This document shows, in pieces, positions 50,640 to 59,584 of a stretch of DNA of 64,000 nucleotides. Below the pieces are notes generated by a model. It did not search any database, was not told the origin of the DNA, and was given only the letters and a program-made list of their open reading frames with translations. The translations under genes and the position numbers were made by a program. Each line of letters begins with the position of its first letter. Position 1 is the stretch's first letter. The stretch spans positions 1 to 64,000 of the forward strand of contig JAPOVK010000045.1 of NCBI GenBank assembly GCA_026708185.1, in the 5' to 3' direction. The DNA comes from Gammaproteobacteria bacterium. GTDB taxonomy: Bacteria > Pseudomonadota > Gammaproteobacteria > Pseudomonadales > Azotimanducaceae.

Positions 50640-52667
50640 ATGACTGTCGTGAGACGAGCAACATCCGTACTGATCCTTGCCGTCGCATTGGCGTCGTGCG
50701 CCCCGCCTGAGCCAGGCGACGTGGATTGGCCGGTGTACATGGGCGACGAGGGCAGGCAGCACTACTCCGAGCTCGACCAGATCAACCGCGACAACGTCGA
50801 CCAACTTCAACAGGCGTGGGTCTACAACTCCGGCGAGCCGAGCGGCACGATGTACACCAGCCCGCTCGTGGTCGACGGCGTCTTCTACGCCCTGTCCCCG
50901 AAGCTCGTCCCCTTCGCGCTGAACGCCGCGACCGGCGAAGAGATCTGGCGTACCGATCTCGAACTGCCCGGGGCGGCCCAACGCGGCCTGATGTGGTGGG
51001 AGAAGGGCGACGACCGGCGCATCCTGTTCGCGGCTGGCCGGGAGCTCATCGCGTTGAACGCGGACGATGGCCAGTTGGTGCCGACCTTCGGGGAAGGTGG
51101 TCGCCTCGACATGCGTCCGAAGGAGAACGACCGCGGCGGTCACTTCGGGCTGACGGCGCCCGGCGTCGTGTTCGAGGACAAGATCATCGTCGGGTTCACC
51201 ACCACGGAGTGGGCCGACTCGTTCCCCGGGTCCATCCGCGCCTTCAGCGCCATCGACGGAGAACTGGTCTGGAAGTTCAGCATGATTCCCGCCCCCGGCG
51301 AACGAGGTTCGGAAACCTGGGCGGAGGGATCCCTCGCGAAGGCCGGCGGCGCCAACGCCTGGACTGCCCTGACGCTCGACGAAGAACGCGCCATGTTGTA
51401 CGTCCCGACCGGATCGGCCACGCCCGATTTCGTGGGTGCGGCGCGCCTCGGCGACAACCTGTACGCCAACAGCATCGTCGCGCTCGACGCGCGCACGGGC
51501 GAGTACCGCTGGCACTACCAGGTGATGCGCCACGACCTGTGGGACCGCGACAACCCGGCACCGCCGACGCTCGTGCAGTTGGAGCGCGATGGGAAGGTGA
51601 TCGACGCGGTGACTCTGACCACCAAGTCGGGCCACCTGTACGTCTTCGACCGGGAGACCGGCGAGCCGCTGCATCCTATCTTCGAAGTCGACTCGGCGAT
51701 GGAAAGCTCCATGCCGGGTGAAGTCACCGCACCCAAGCAGCCCGTGTCCAGCATCGCCTTCAGCCGCCAGGTGTTCGAGGTCACGAATCGCAGCGAAGAA
51801 GCCCGCCAGGCGGTACTGGAGAAGATCAAGGACTACGACATCCGCCCGTGGACGCCGCCGAAGGTAGGCACGATCCTGATCACGCCTTGGTACGACGGCG
51901 GTGCCGAATGGGGCGGCTCGGCCTTCGACCCCGCGAACAACCGGCTGATCCTGAATGCGAACGATGTCTCGGGCCACCTCACCCTCAACGAGATACCGGT
52001 CGGCTTCAGCAAGGCGGGGAGCTACGCCCTGCACTGCGGGAGTTGCCACGCGCCGGACTTCAGTGGAACCGATGCCGGCCCGACCTTGGTCGGTGTCATC
52101 GAGCGCGTGGGCTACCGCGAAGTGCTGAAGATCGTCAACGAGGGCAAGGGCCGCATGGCCGGTTTCGCGCACCTCGACGAGTACGTGCGCAACGGCATCA
52201 TGCAGCACCTCATGCAGCCCGAACCGGTGGTGGACGCGCCCACCACGGATGTCACCTACACCCACTGCTGCTACGTGTACCTGCGCGACCACGAGGACTT
52301 GCCGGGCAATGCACCGCCCTGGGGCACGCTCAATTCCATCGACCTCGCGACCGGCGAGATCGTCTGGTCAGTGCCGTTCGGCAACTACCCGAGCCACCCC
52401 GATCTCGGCTTCGGCGCTGTCAACTACGGCGGCCCGGTGGTCACCAAGTCCGGCCTGATCTTCATCGGCGCAACGCCCGACATGAAGTTCCGCGCCCACG
52501 ACACCCGCGACGGCTCGATCCTGTGGGAGACCGAGTTGACCGCCGCCGCGTTCTCGACTCCGGCCGTCTACAGCGTCGACGGCAAGCAGTACGTCGCGAT
52601 CGCCGCTGGCGGCGGCCGCATGGGACCGCCGTCAGGCTCGGAGTACTTCGCGTTTAGCCTTCCGTAG
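50640..52667 (+). CDS. PQQ-dependent dehydrogenase with internal cytochrome c domain
   Basis: About 675 residues from MTVVRRATSVLILAVALASC, a lipoprotein leader with lipobox ALASC. Residues to about 450 and again after about 560 are quinoprotein beta-propeller (LDARTGEYRWHYQ, LVVDGVFYALSP, LATGEIVWSVPFGNYP, DTRDGSILWETELT). Between them is a c-type cytochrome with the haem motif CGSCH in ALHCGSCHAPDFSG and a likely distal methionine in GKGRMAGF. Known quinohaemoproteins usually carry this domain at an end. It would oxidise an alcohol or sugar outside the inner membrane. Substrate is unknown; no pqq genes are here. Confidence 0.87.
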   Translation: MTVVRRATSVLILAVALASCAPPEPGDVDWPVYMGDEGRQHYSELDQINRDNVDQLQQAWVYNSGEPSGTMYTSPLVVDGVFYALSPKLVPFALNAATGEEIWRTDLELPGAAQRGLMWWEKGDDRRILFAAGRELIALNADDGQLVPTFGEGGRLDMRPKENDRGGHFGLTAPGVVFEDKIIVGFTTTEWADSFPGSIRAFSAIDGELVWKFSMIPAPGERGSETWAEGSLAKAGGANAWTALTLDEERAMLYVPTGSATPDFVGAARLGDNLYANSIVALDARTGEYRWHYQVMRHDLWDRDNPAPPTLVQLERDGKVIDAVTLTTKSGHLYVFDRETGEPLHPIFEVDSAMESSMPGEVTAPKQPVSSIAFSRQVFEVTNRSEEARQAVLEKIKDYDIRPWTPPKVGTILITPWYDGGAEWGGSAFDPANNRLILNANDVSGHLTLNEIPVGFSKAGSYALHCGSCHAPDFSGTDAGPTLVGVIERVGYREVLKIVNEGKGRMAGFAHLDEYVRNGIMQHLMQPEPVVDAPTTDVTYTHCCYVYLRDHEDLPGNAPPWGTLNSIDLATGEIVWSVPFGNYPSHPDLGFGAVNYGGPVVTKSGLIFIGATPDMKFRAHDTRDGSILWETELTAAAFSTPAVYSVDGKQYVAIAAGGGRMGPPSGSEYFAFSLP

Positions 52668-52670
52668 GCG

Positions 52671-52712
52671 CCCAATCGCGGATTGGGTGCGCGGACGTTC
52701 ATGTCCGCAACC
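52671..52712 (+). repeat. Double hairpin, partial relative of repeat family 2
   Basis: CCCAATC/GATTGGG (52671-52687) and GCGGAC/GTCCGC (52691-52708), with the family-2 sequence GGTGCGCGGACGT at 52686-52698 between them. It lies in the convergent space between the quinoprotein and methyltransferase genes and could terminate both. Confidence 0.5.
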
Positions 52713-52720
52713 CAGAGGTT

Positions 52721-53461
52721 TCACCGCGCCACCAACACCGCCTCCCCGTCGGCCCGCCATCGCCGCTCGACCCGGGCGAAGCCCGCCTCGCGCAACAACT
52801 GCCGATTGGTCTCGTAATTGAGCGTGACGTCGTAGTTCCACTCGCCGATGCGCCCGCCGGGAAGCTTGGCGATCGCCCGCTCGTATTCCCCGTGGTCTTC
52901 CGCGCCCGCCGGCCCGTCCGTCATCTGGTCGCCTTCGACGTAGGCACCACCGGGCTTCAACGCTTCTCTGAAGTGCCGGTAGATGCCGACCTTGGTGTCG
53001 GTTGGGAAGTGGTGCACGCAGAGGACGGAGACGACGTAGTCGAAGTCGACTAGCCCCGTCGGCCATTCGACGCAGGACGCTTCGCGGAGCGTGATCCGCC
53101 CCATACGTTCCGCGTACTTGGTACCGAGTTCAGCGAGCATCCGCGGTGCCTGGTCCATCGCCGTGATCTCGGCATTGGGAACCCGCTCGAAGATGTGGGC
53201 GAGTTCCAACCCGGTGCCGCAACCGACATCGAGGATCGCCAGTGGCTCCCGCGTGACGGGAAACTGCGCGGCGACGGCGCGGTGCAGGCTGTGGGAGCCG
53301 ACGGCGAACTTGGCATCCCAGAGATGGGCGACGGCGTCGAAGAAGTCGGGCAGGCTCTCGACGTCGTAGCCGATGCCGCCGGGGTCGCGCAAGACACGAC
53401 CGGATTCGCGCAGACGCTCGAACTCCTCATCCAGCGCGCGACGATCGTTTTCGATAGACAT
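52721..53461 (-). CDS. Class I SAM-dependent methyltransferase
   Basis: A 246-residue soluble methyltransferase. The SAM loop is LDVGCGTGLELAHIF, followed by acidic ITAMDQAPRMLAEL, and VVSVLCVHHFPTDTK and FREALKPGGAYVEGD as later motifs. The N-terminal DEEFERLRESGRVL helix is like small-molecule methyltransferases. Substrate is unknown. It is divergent from a PhyH-type oxygenase across 277 nt. Confidence 0.88.
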   Translation of the reverse strand: MSIENDRRALDEEFERLRESGRVLRDPGGIGYDVESLPDFFDAVAHLWDAKFAVGSHSLHRAVAAQFPVTREPLAILDVGCGTGLELAHIFERVPNAEITAMDQAPRMLAELGTKYAERMGRITLREASCVEWPTGLVDFDYVVSVLCVHHFPTDTKVGIYRHFREALKPGGAYVEGDQMTDGPAGAEDHGEYERAIAKLPGGRIGEWNYDVTLNYETNRQLLREAGFARVERRWRADGEAVLVAR

Positions 53462-53738
53462 ACGTTCTCCATGGCCGCGTGATCAGCGCGGCGTGAGATG
53501 GGATTTGGGAGAACGCCGGCCGGAGATTCGGACCGTGCAGAGTCGACCGCGGGCCTTAAGCGCTCCCGTTTCCAAGAAGGGTGCGAGGTGCCATCGGTCG
53601 TCTCCTGTGGTCGAGTAGTTGCGCGCAACCTATCAGCGGCGATCCGTGCCTGCAACAGGACGGCGTGCATTTCGATGCGGCCAGGGGTCTGCGCACGTCG
53701 ATTTGATGCAAGGCTTAAGAAGGTGGTTTAGTCCGCAC
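53462..53738. other. Intergenic region without a recognised feature
   Basis: 277 nt between divergent genes. No convincing small gene, repeat or terminator. It should contain promoters for both flanking genes. Confidence 0.3.
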
Positions 53739-54557
53739 ATGCTCCCACAGCCCCTGACCCGTCGGCAGTTGCAGGATTTCGCCGCCAACGGCTTCCTGCA
53801 TGTCCCGGCCATGGTCCCGGAGAGCGAACTCGCCGCTCCGGACCGAGACAGTCTGGCCCTCATCGAACGCGGCCTCGGTGGTCCTTTCGGCGATGATCGC
53901 TGGCGCTACGGGGAGGATCCGGAGTCGGGCGAGGCGCATTGCCTTTACCGCGTGAACGACCTGGCCGCGGCCGACATGCCGCCGAGCTTCCAGATCCTGC
54001 TCGCTTATCCGCCTTTGCTTGCGGCGGTGTCCCAGCTCGTGGGTGGTGACGAGTTCGCGGCATCCGTCCATGCGTTGGTGTTCAAGCTGCCGCGGCACGG
54101 CGTGCCCGCCCGTTGGCACCAAGACCCCGTCAAGGTGTTTCGCTTCCCCGTGTTCAACATGGACATCTACCTCGACGATGCCACCGTCGACAACGGTTGC
54201 TTACGCGTCTTCCCAGGCAGCCACCTGACGGGCCACCACGCCCCGGACGAGCATCCGGACTTCATCGGAAGCTGGACCAATGGAAGCGACGAGAGCGGCG
54301 CCCGTGGCGCGATTCCCGTGCCGGTGAAGCGCGGCGACGTGATCTTCCACGCGACCACGGTGATTCACGGCAGCCCGTGGAATCGCTCCGACGCCTTGCG
54401 GCGGACGGTCTACTTCCACTTCGACCATCGACTGGACGTTGAACTCGCCGGCGACCGTTGGCCGCAGCGGCGGTTTGCCGAGGCGCGCGCAGTGACGGCC
54501 CGCGCCGTCGCCGCGCGGGCACGGATTCACCAGGACGAGGTCCCCTTCCCCTACTGA
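53739..54557 (+). CDS. PhyH-family 2-oxoglutarate oxygenase (a)
   Basis: About 272 residues from MLPQPLTRRQLQDFAANG at 53739; ATG 53706 is an alternative. The iron-binding HxD is in ARWHQDPVKVF, and VIHGSPWNRS with RRTVYFHFDH supplies the distal histidine and 2-oxoglutarate arginine. DNGCLRVFPGSHLTGHH is a typical PhyH core. Family members hydroxylate fatty acyl chains and many small natural products; the substrate here is not known. Confidence 0.88.
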   Translation: MLPQPLTRRQLQDFAANGFLHVPAMVPESELAAPDRDSLALIERGLGGPFGDDRWRYGEDPESGEAHCLYRVNDLAAADMPPSFQILLAYPPLLAAVSQLVGGDEFAASVHALVFKLPRHGVPARWHQDPVKVFRFPVFNMDIYLDDATVDNGCLRVFPGSHLTGHHAPDEHPDFIGSWTNGSDESGARGAIPVPVKRGDVIFHATTVIHGSPWNRSDALRRTVYFHFDHRLDVELAGDRWPQRRFAEARAVTARAVAARARIHQDEVPFPY

Positions 54558-54664
54558 CCGGACTCTACACAAGCACCGGACCGGTCATGCGGCGAAGGTG
54601 TTGAGAAGTGTCCGCACCGTGGACCGGTGGCCGAGCAGCGGATTGGCGACATAGCGTTGCTGGA

Positions 54665-54931
54665 TCACTCGTAATGGCTCCACATCCGCAGGATCTTGAC
54701 GACGCGATCCTCATCCAACACTTGGTATACGAGACGATGTTGTATGTTGATCCTCCGGGAGTACGCGCCGGCGAGATCACCGACGAGCTTTTCGAACGGT
54801 GGGGGCTTCTGGTAGGGGTTCTCGGCGATGATCGCCAAGAGCTCTTCAGCCTTGGGCTTCAGGCCGCTCGAGCTTAGCTTCTTGGCGTCTCGCTGGGCTT
54901 GCTTGGTGTAGGCAAGGCGCCAACTCACCAA
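54665..54931 (-). CDS. yoeB: YoeB-family mRNA interferase toxin
   Basis: An 88-residue RelE-fold toxin that cleaves mRNA on the ribosome. MVSWRLAYTKQAQRDAKKL, NPYQKPPPFEKLVGDLAGAYSRRINIQHRLVYQV and the C-terminal MWSHYE (with the essential histidine-tyrosine) are diagnostic. The start overlaps the antitoxin end by 7 nt. Confidence 0.93.
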   Translation of the reverse strand: MVSWRLAYTKQAQRDAKKLSSSGLKPKAEELLAIIAENPYQKPPPFEKLVGDLAGAYSRRINIQHRLVYQVLDEDRVVKILRMWSHYE

Positions 54932-55167
54932 TCGAGTGTCTCGTCGCAGTCGTCAACATCGGTGGCCAAACCTTCCTGAATCGACTCGCGCATTCCCGGG
55001 ATCGAAAGTAGAAACAGCGTTTCTTGGATCGCTGCCCAATCTTCTTGCGATACAAGCACGGCCGAGTTCCTCTTACCGGAGATCAGCAAGGGTTCGTGGG
55101 ACGCTGCCGCCTCGTCGATGAGCCGGTAGAGATTCGCGCGTGCTTCGGTGGCGGTGATCGGTGCCAA
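54925..55167 (-). CDS. yefM: YefM/Phd-family antitoxin
   Basis: An 80-residue antitoxin. ITATEARANLYRLIDEAAASHEPLLISGKRNSAVLVSQEDW is the Phd/YefM DNA-binding fold, and the acidic tail ATDVDDCDETLDW binds YoeB. It is likely to autorepress the pair. Confidence 0.93.
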   Translation of the reverse strand: MAPITATEARANLYRLIDEAAASHEPLLISGKRNSAVLVSQEDWAAIQETLFLLSIPGMRESIQEGLATDVDDCDETLDW

Positions 55168-55327
55168 GTCGAGCCTCCGGGATTTCGTGCATAAAGAGTA
55201 CGGGATTGCGTACGCCTGTCAAGTCGGCCGTGTCGCGAGTCTTCGAGCGCCTGCAGAGTGAGGGACGCCGATTCGCGTTGGGCGCCGACATTTCGCTGGG
55301 CCGCGGCGCCTGAAAGGCGCCAACCGC

Positions 55328-57193
55328 TCACAACAACCCCAGGATCAGGAATCCGCGGCCGGGAACCGTAACGGCCGGGTCCAAGCCGAGCACTTGACCG
55401 GTCAGGACATCGACGCCGATGTTCGCGCCGTACAGCGACTCGGCGAAGCGGTCCACCGCCACGTCCTTGGCATCGGCGTTCTTGTTCACGACCACCATCA
55501 CGCGGTCGTCTTCGGTGTGTCGGAAATAGACGTAGATGCCGTCAGTCGGCGCGTAGTGCGTGAGCCGGCCGTGCTTGACGGCGGTGGACGATTTGCGCCA
55601 GGTGAGCAGCGCTTTCAGGAACAGCTGGGCCTCGGCCGCGTTGGGTGGCAGCCCCTCGCCCGTGAAGCCGTTGACGCGGTCTCCCGCCCAGCCGCCGGGG
55701 AAGTCCGCCCGCATGACGCCGTGCGAAGCGTCGGGCGGATGGTCCATCAGGATTTCCGTGCCGAAGAGGAGCTGCGGGATGCCGCGCGTCGTCAGCACCA
55801 GCACCATCGCCAGTCGAAACAGCTCGTCGTCGGCGCCGAGTTGGTGGTAGATGCGGTGCATGTCGTGGTTGTCGGCGAACACCAGCAGGTTGTCGGGGTC
55901 GGCGTAGAGGAAGTCGGCGACCAGTGCGCGGTAGAACGACACGAACCCCGTGTTCCAGGTCTCGTCGTCCCGAAGGCTGGGCACGATGGCGCGTTGCAGC
56001 GGGAAGTCCATGAGGCTCGGCAGGTGGGACTCGTAGCCGTCGTCGGGCGCCTTGCCCCGCTGCCAATAGGCGATGATGCCGGGGTTTGCGTTCCACTCCT
56101 CGCCGACGACGTTGAAGTCGGGGTACTCGGCCATGACCCGCCGGGTCCAGTCGGAGAGGAAATCCTTGTCGGCGTAGGACCAGGTGTCGACGCGGATGCC
56201 GCTCAAGTCGGCGTATTCCACCCACCAGATCGCGTTCTGGATGAGGTAGTTCGCGAGCAACGGATTGCGCTGGTTGAGGTCCGGCATGGTGGGTACGAAC
56301 CAGCCGTCCACGAAGGACTCGCGGTCGATCTCGGCCCCGTGCGGGTCGTGCAGCGGCTCGCGGACATGGCTGGTCGGCACAAAGGAACCGTGGTTGATCC
56401 AGTCTGCGGTCGGGGGATCGGCCACCCACCAGTGACTGATGCCGCTGTGGTTGGGAATGAGGTCCATGATGACGCCGATGCCGCGTTGACGAGCCCGGGT
56501 AACCAGTTCCCGGTAGAGCGCGTTGTCGCCGAGGCGGGGATCGACCCGGTAGTAGTCCGTCGTGGAATAGCCGTGGTAGGAGAAGGTCGGCTCGTTGTTC
56601 TCGAGGACGGGGTTGAGCCAGATCTGCGTGTAGCCCATGTCGGCGATGTAGTCGAGATGATCGATCACGCCCTTGAGGTCGCCGCCGTGGCGGCCGTCGG
56701 GGTTAGAACGGTCCGCGCGTTCCACCATCCCCGGCACGCTGTCGTTGGCCGAATCGCCGTTGGCGAAGCGGTCCGGCATGATCAGGTAGATGACGTCGGC
56801 GGCCGAGAAGCCCTTGCGACCGGCGGAACCCGGCCTGCGCTCTTCGAAGCGGTAGCCGACCGTGGATTCGCGGCCGTCCACGCCGCGGAACCGAATGTCG
56901 CAGGAACCGGGCGCCAAGTCGGGCGCCAACGCAAGATCGATGAAGAGGTAGTTGGGACTGTCGACGCGGTGCGTCTCAAGGTGCGTTACGCCCGGGCAGT
57001 CGAGTTCGGGCTCGAGTTGGGCTACGGACTCGCCGCGAACCATGAGCTGCAATTCGGGGTGCTCCATCCCAGCCCACCACGATGGAGGTTCGACACGTTC
57101 GATGGCCGGTGCAGCGCCGCCGGTGACGGCGACACCGACCAGCGCTAGCTTGAAACCGACGGTCGCTGCGCTCCTTCTGGTGTTTCGTTCCAT
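55328..57193 (-). CDS. Alpha-amylase family enzyme (cyclomaltodextrinase/SusA-like)
   Basis: About 621 residues from MERNTRRSAATVGFKLALVG (57193), which gives a signal peptide. An N-terminal cyclomaltodextrinase-type beta domain (WWAGMEHPELQLMVRGE) precedes a GH13 barrel. Barrel motifs are DLIPNHSG (region I), GIRVDTWSY with the nucleophile aspartate (II), NVVGEEWN with the acid glutamate (III), and VFADNHDMHRI (IV). It probably hydrolyses maltodextrins in the periplasm. An upstream start at 57343 lies in a duplicate of the start region and is not favoured. Confidence 0.9.
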   Translation of the reverse strand: MERNTRRSAATVGFKLALVGVAVTGGAAPAIERVEPPSWWAGMEHPELQLMVRGESVAQLEPELDCPGVTHLETHRVDSPNYLFIDLALAPDLAPGSCDIRFRGVDGRESTVGYRFEERRPGSAGRKGFSAADVIYLIMPDRFANGDSANDSVPGMVERADRSNPDGRHGGDLKGVIDHLDYIADMGYTQIWLNPVLENNEPTFSYHGYSTTDYYRVDPRLGDNALYRELVTRARQRGIGVIMDLIPNHSGISHWWVADPPTADWINHGSFVPTSHVREPLHDPHGAEIDRESFVDGWFVPTMPDLNQRNPLLANYLIQNAIWWVEYADLSGIRVDTWSYADKDFLSDWTRRVMAEYPDFNVVGEEWNANPGIIAYWQRGKAPDDGYESHLPSLMDFPLQRAIVPSLRDDETWNTGFVSFYRALVADFLYADPDNLLVFADNHDMHRIYHQLGADDELFRLAMVLVLTTRGIPQLLFGTEILMDHPPDASHGVMRADFPGGWAGDRVNGFTGEGLPPNAAEAQLFLKALLTWRKSSTAVKHGRLTHYAPTDGIYVYFRHTEDDRVMVVVNKNADAKDVAVDRFAESLYGANIGVDVLTGQVLGLDPAVTVPGRGFLILGLL

Positions 57194-57344
57194 GCGAGCG
57201 CCCCATAGCCGTGTCCGGTACCTCGCGTTCGCTCGGCACCGGCGCGTGCCGCTTGCGGCACGCCGACTCCGGCCCAAGGCCACGCCGACCATCCATGGAA
57301 CAACCACCGACGGTCGCTGGGCTCCCTCTGGTGTTTGTTCCATG
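57156..57344. repeat. 40-nt imperfect direct duplication at the amylase 5' end
   Basis: The segment at 57156-57195, which encodes the amylase signal-peptide start, is repeated at 57305-57344 with a few mismatches (shared pieces ACCGACGGTCGCTG and GTTCCATG). The second copy supplies an in-frame ATG at 57343. Between them is a GC-rich hairpin, GCGTGCCGC/GCGGCACGC (57244-57263), with a TT loop. This looks like a duplication that flanks an inserted palindromic element. Confidence 0.65.
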
Positions 57345-57355
57345 GAAGGACCGGC

Positions 57356-58393
57356 CTACTCTAGTTGGGCGGCTAGGAACTGGGCCAACTCGCCATAGGT
57401 TTGCAGGTTCTCCGGCGAGCCAACGAGCATCATGTACTCCGCATGCGACAGACCCTCGTAGACGTTGAGGTCGGCGACGACGCCGGCGGCCTTGAGTTTC
57501 CGGTGGACGCGGGCCGTGTCGCTGAGCAGCATGTCGCGGGTGCCGGTGACGAGGTACGTGGGTGGGAATCCGGTGAAATCGCCGTAGACCGGCGAGATCA
57601 GCGGATCGGTCAAAGGTGTCCCGGCCGCGTACAGCTTGGCGGCGGATGCCAGCATGCCGTCGTAGGTGACGAGGATGCGGTCGATGCCCTCGAGGGTGTG
57701 CAGCGAGTCGCTGGTGTCGGTGAGATCGGCCCACGGCGTGCCGAGGTAGACGGCACCCGGGACCGGCAGATCCAGCGCCTTGAACTGGTGGATGGCCGCC
57801 AGCGAGAGCCCTCCGCCCGCCGACGTGCCGCCGATGGCGATCTGGCCGGGGGTATGGTCCTTCAGCAACTCGCGGTAGACCGCCACCACATCGTCGACGG
57901 CTGCGGGAAACGGGTGGTCCGGCGGCATGCGGTAGTCCACGGCGACCGAGGGTATCCCGGCAAACGCCGAAATGACCGCCGCCTCCGGTACGGCGGCATC
58001 ACCGCCGCCGAAAACGTAGGCGCCGCCGTGGATGTAGAGGAACAGATGGTCTTCGTGTGGCGGCCGCGCGCCGCCTTTCGGCGCGACCCGATAGGCGGCG
58101 ACCCCGCCGATCTCGCCGGCTTCGATAGTGACGTTGGCTTGCGTGGCCAGCGCCTCCAGATCCGTTTGATCGGGGAACTGCGCGATCATGGCAGTCCATT
58201 CCTCGGCGGAGGCGGGCTGGAATGCCTTGCGTTGCATCACCGGGGGTGCGGGCGTCTGCGCTACGGCGTCCTGCAACGCCGTGCTTGCTCCCTGCGGCGG
58301 TGAAAGCGTTCGCGCCGGAATCTGCCAATCGCCTTCGGCTGCGTGCCCGACCGCCCCCAGCAATGCCAAAAGCCCGACAACTGATGCTCTCAT
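57356..58393 (-). CDS. Exported alpha/beta hydrolase (HSL-type esterase)
   Basis: A 345-residue carboxylesterase with a signal peptide (MRASVVGLLALLGAVGHAAE). The oxyanion motif LYIHGGAYVFGG, nucleophile GGTSAGGGLS, aspartate in TGTRDMLLSD and histidine in GLSHAEYMM complete the hormone-sensitive-lipase family. It is close to the PhyH gene upstream (15-nt gap) and may share its operon. Confidence 0.9.
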   Translation of the reverse strand: MRASVVGLLALLGAVGHAAEGDWQIPARTLSPPQGASTALQDAVAQTPAPPVMQRKAFQPASAEEWTAMIAQFPDQTDLEALATQANVTIEAGEIGGVAAYRVAPKGGARPPHEDHLFLYIHGGAYVFGGGDAAVPEAAVISAFAGIPSVAVDYRMPPDHPFPAAVDDVVAVYRELLKDHTPGQIAIGGTSAGGGLSLAAIHQFKALDLPVPGAVYLGTPWADLTDTSDSLHTLEGIDRILVTYDGMLASAAKLYAAGTPLTDPLISPVYGDFTGFPPTYLVTGTRDMLLSDTARVHRKLKAAGVVADLNVYEGLSHAEYMMLVGSPENLQTYGELAQFLAAQLE

Positions 58394-58408
58394 GTCCCTC
58401 TCCCGGCC

Positions 58409-59503
58409 TTAAACGGCCACTCGTTCGCGTTCGCCTTCCGCCACCACGTCGCCCATGCCGTCCCATTCATGCCACATGTTGCACATGGCGTACTTGGAGC
58501 GCTGCCAGGGGTCGTTGCCCTTCTCGAAGTCCAGCCACTCGCCGCGCTGGCCGCGATCCGGGTGGTCGGTGATGCCGTTCACCAGCACGTTCGGCTGTCG
58601 TTTCTTGTTGCGCAGACGGAAGATGATGCTCTGCCGCGGCTCGACACCCTCGTTGCGCGTGCCCGAGTGCGGAATCTGGTAGACGGTGATGCAGGCATCG
58701 CCCGGCTCCATGAGGATCTGCGTCGGCCGGGGCCAGCGCCGCCCGTCGGGCGTGCACTCGGAATCGTCGTCGATGAACTGGTCCTGGACGGCTTGGGGAA
58801 GGTAGATCAGTCCGCATCGGTTCGGCACGTCGTGGTCGAGTCGCGGCCACCCGGGGCCCTCGACGCCGAGGTGGTTGTTGGTGTCGCGCTGCCAGCGGAA
58901 GAACCGCTCGACGGCATGGTGGGCACCGCGCAACAGGGCCGTCTGCCCCCGGCCTTCGACAGACTGGTCGTTGAGGCATACGAAGACGAACGCGGTGAAG
59001 CTGCCGAGCCCCAGGGTCATGCCGGGGTCCTCGAACATCGGCACCATGTTGTGGCCGATCACGTCCGGGCTGCGTCCCAAGTCGCCCTTGGGGCCCGTGG
59101 CGATGTAGCGACGGTAGATCTCGTCGGGCGACCCCTCCTGAACTTCTTGCGGAATCCGGATGGTCATGCTGCCGTCTACGTGCGGCTCCGCCGCGTGGTA
59201 CGGCATGTCGCGTTCGCGATAGCCGAGATTGTTGAAGTGATCGCCGGGCTTCCCCACCGGTCGGACGCCGACTTGGGCTGCGATGGGCGGATCGAAGTAC
59301 CCCATCGCCTGGTGGACTATGGGCGTCACACTGGACTTGTTGACGAGGTCCGTCATCTCGGTGGCTTTCGACAGGAGTCCCTCCCCGCCTTCGATGCGCT
59401 GCTTGGCCGCCGCGACCAGATGTTCGGGTACGGCGTTGCGAACGACCACGTAGCCGTCCCGGAAAAGGGTCCGTTTCTGCTCGAGAGTGAGCGACTCTTG
59501 CAT
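58409..59503 (-). CDS. PhyH-family 2-oxoglutarate oxygenase (b)
   Basis: A 364-residue oxygenase of the phytanoyl-CoA dioxygenase superfamily, larger than (a). TLEQKRTLFRDGYVVVRNAVP is the typical N-terminus. An iron-binding HxD is seen in AEPHVDGSMTI, and QIPHSGTRNEGVEPRQSIIFRL supplies the distal histidine and arginine. The substrate is unknown. It is divergent from an SDR gene. Confidence 0.85.
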   Translation of the reverse strand: MQESLTLEQKRTLFRDGYVVVRNAVPEHLVAAAKQRIEGGEGLLSKATEMTDLVNKSSVTPIVHQAMGYFDPPIAAQVGVRPVGKPGDHFNNLGYRERDMPYHAAEPHVDGSMTIRIPQEVQEGSPDEIYRRYIATGPKGDLGRSPDVIGHNMVPMFEDPGMTLGLGSFTAFVFVCLNDQSVEGRGQTALLRGAHHAVERFFRWQRDTNNHLGVEGPGWPRLDHDVPNRCGLIYLPQAVQDQFIDDDSECTPDGRRWPRPTQILMEPGDACITVYQIPHSGTRNEGVEPRQSIIFRLRNKKRQPNVLVNGITDHPDRGQRGEWLDFEKGNDPWQRSKYAMCNMWHEWDGMGDVVAEGERERVAV

Positions 59504-59584
59504 GGCCTGCCTAGTCTGGCGTTGCTCGATGATCCCGCTAGCGTAGCATCTACGTCTTTCGCCAGCGTGGAGGGGGAAGGCAAC

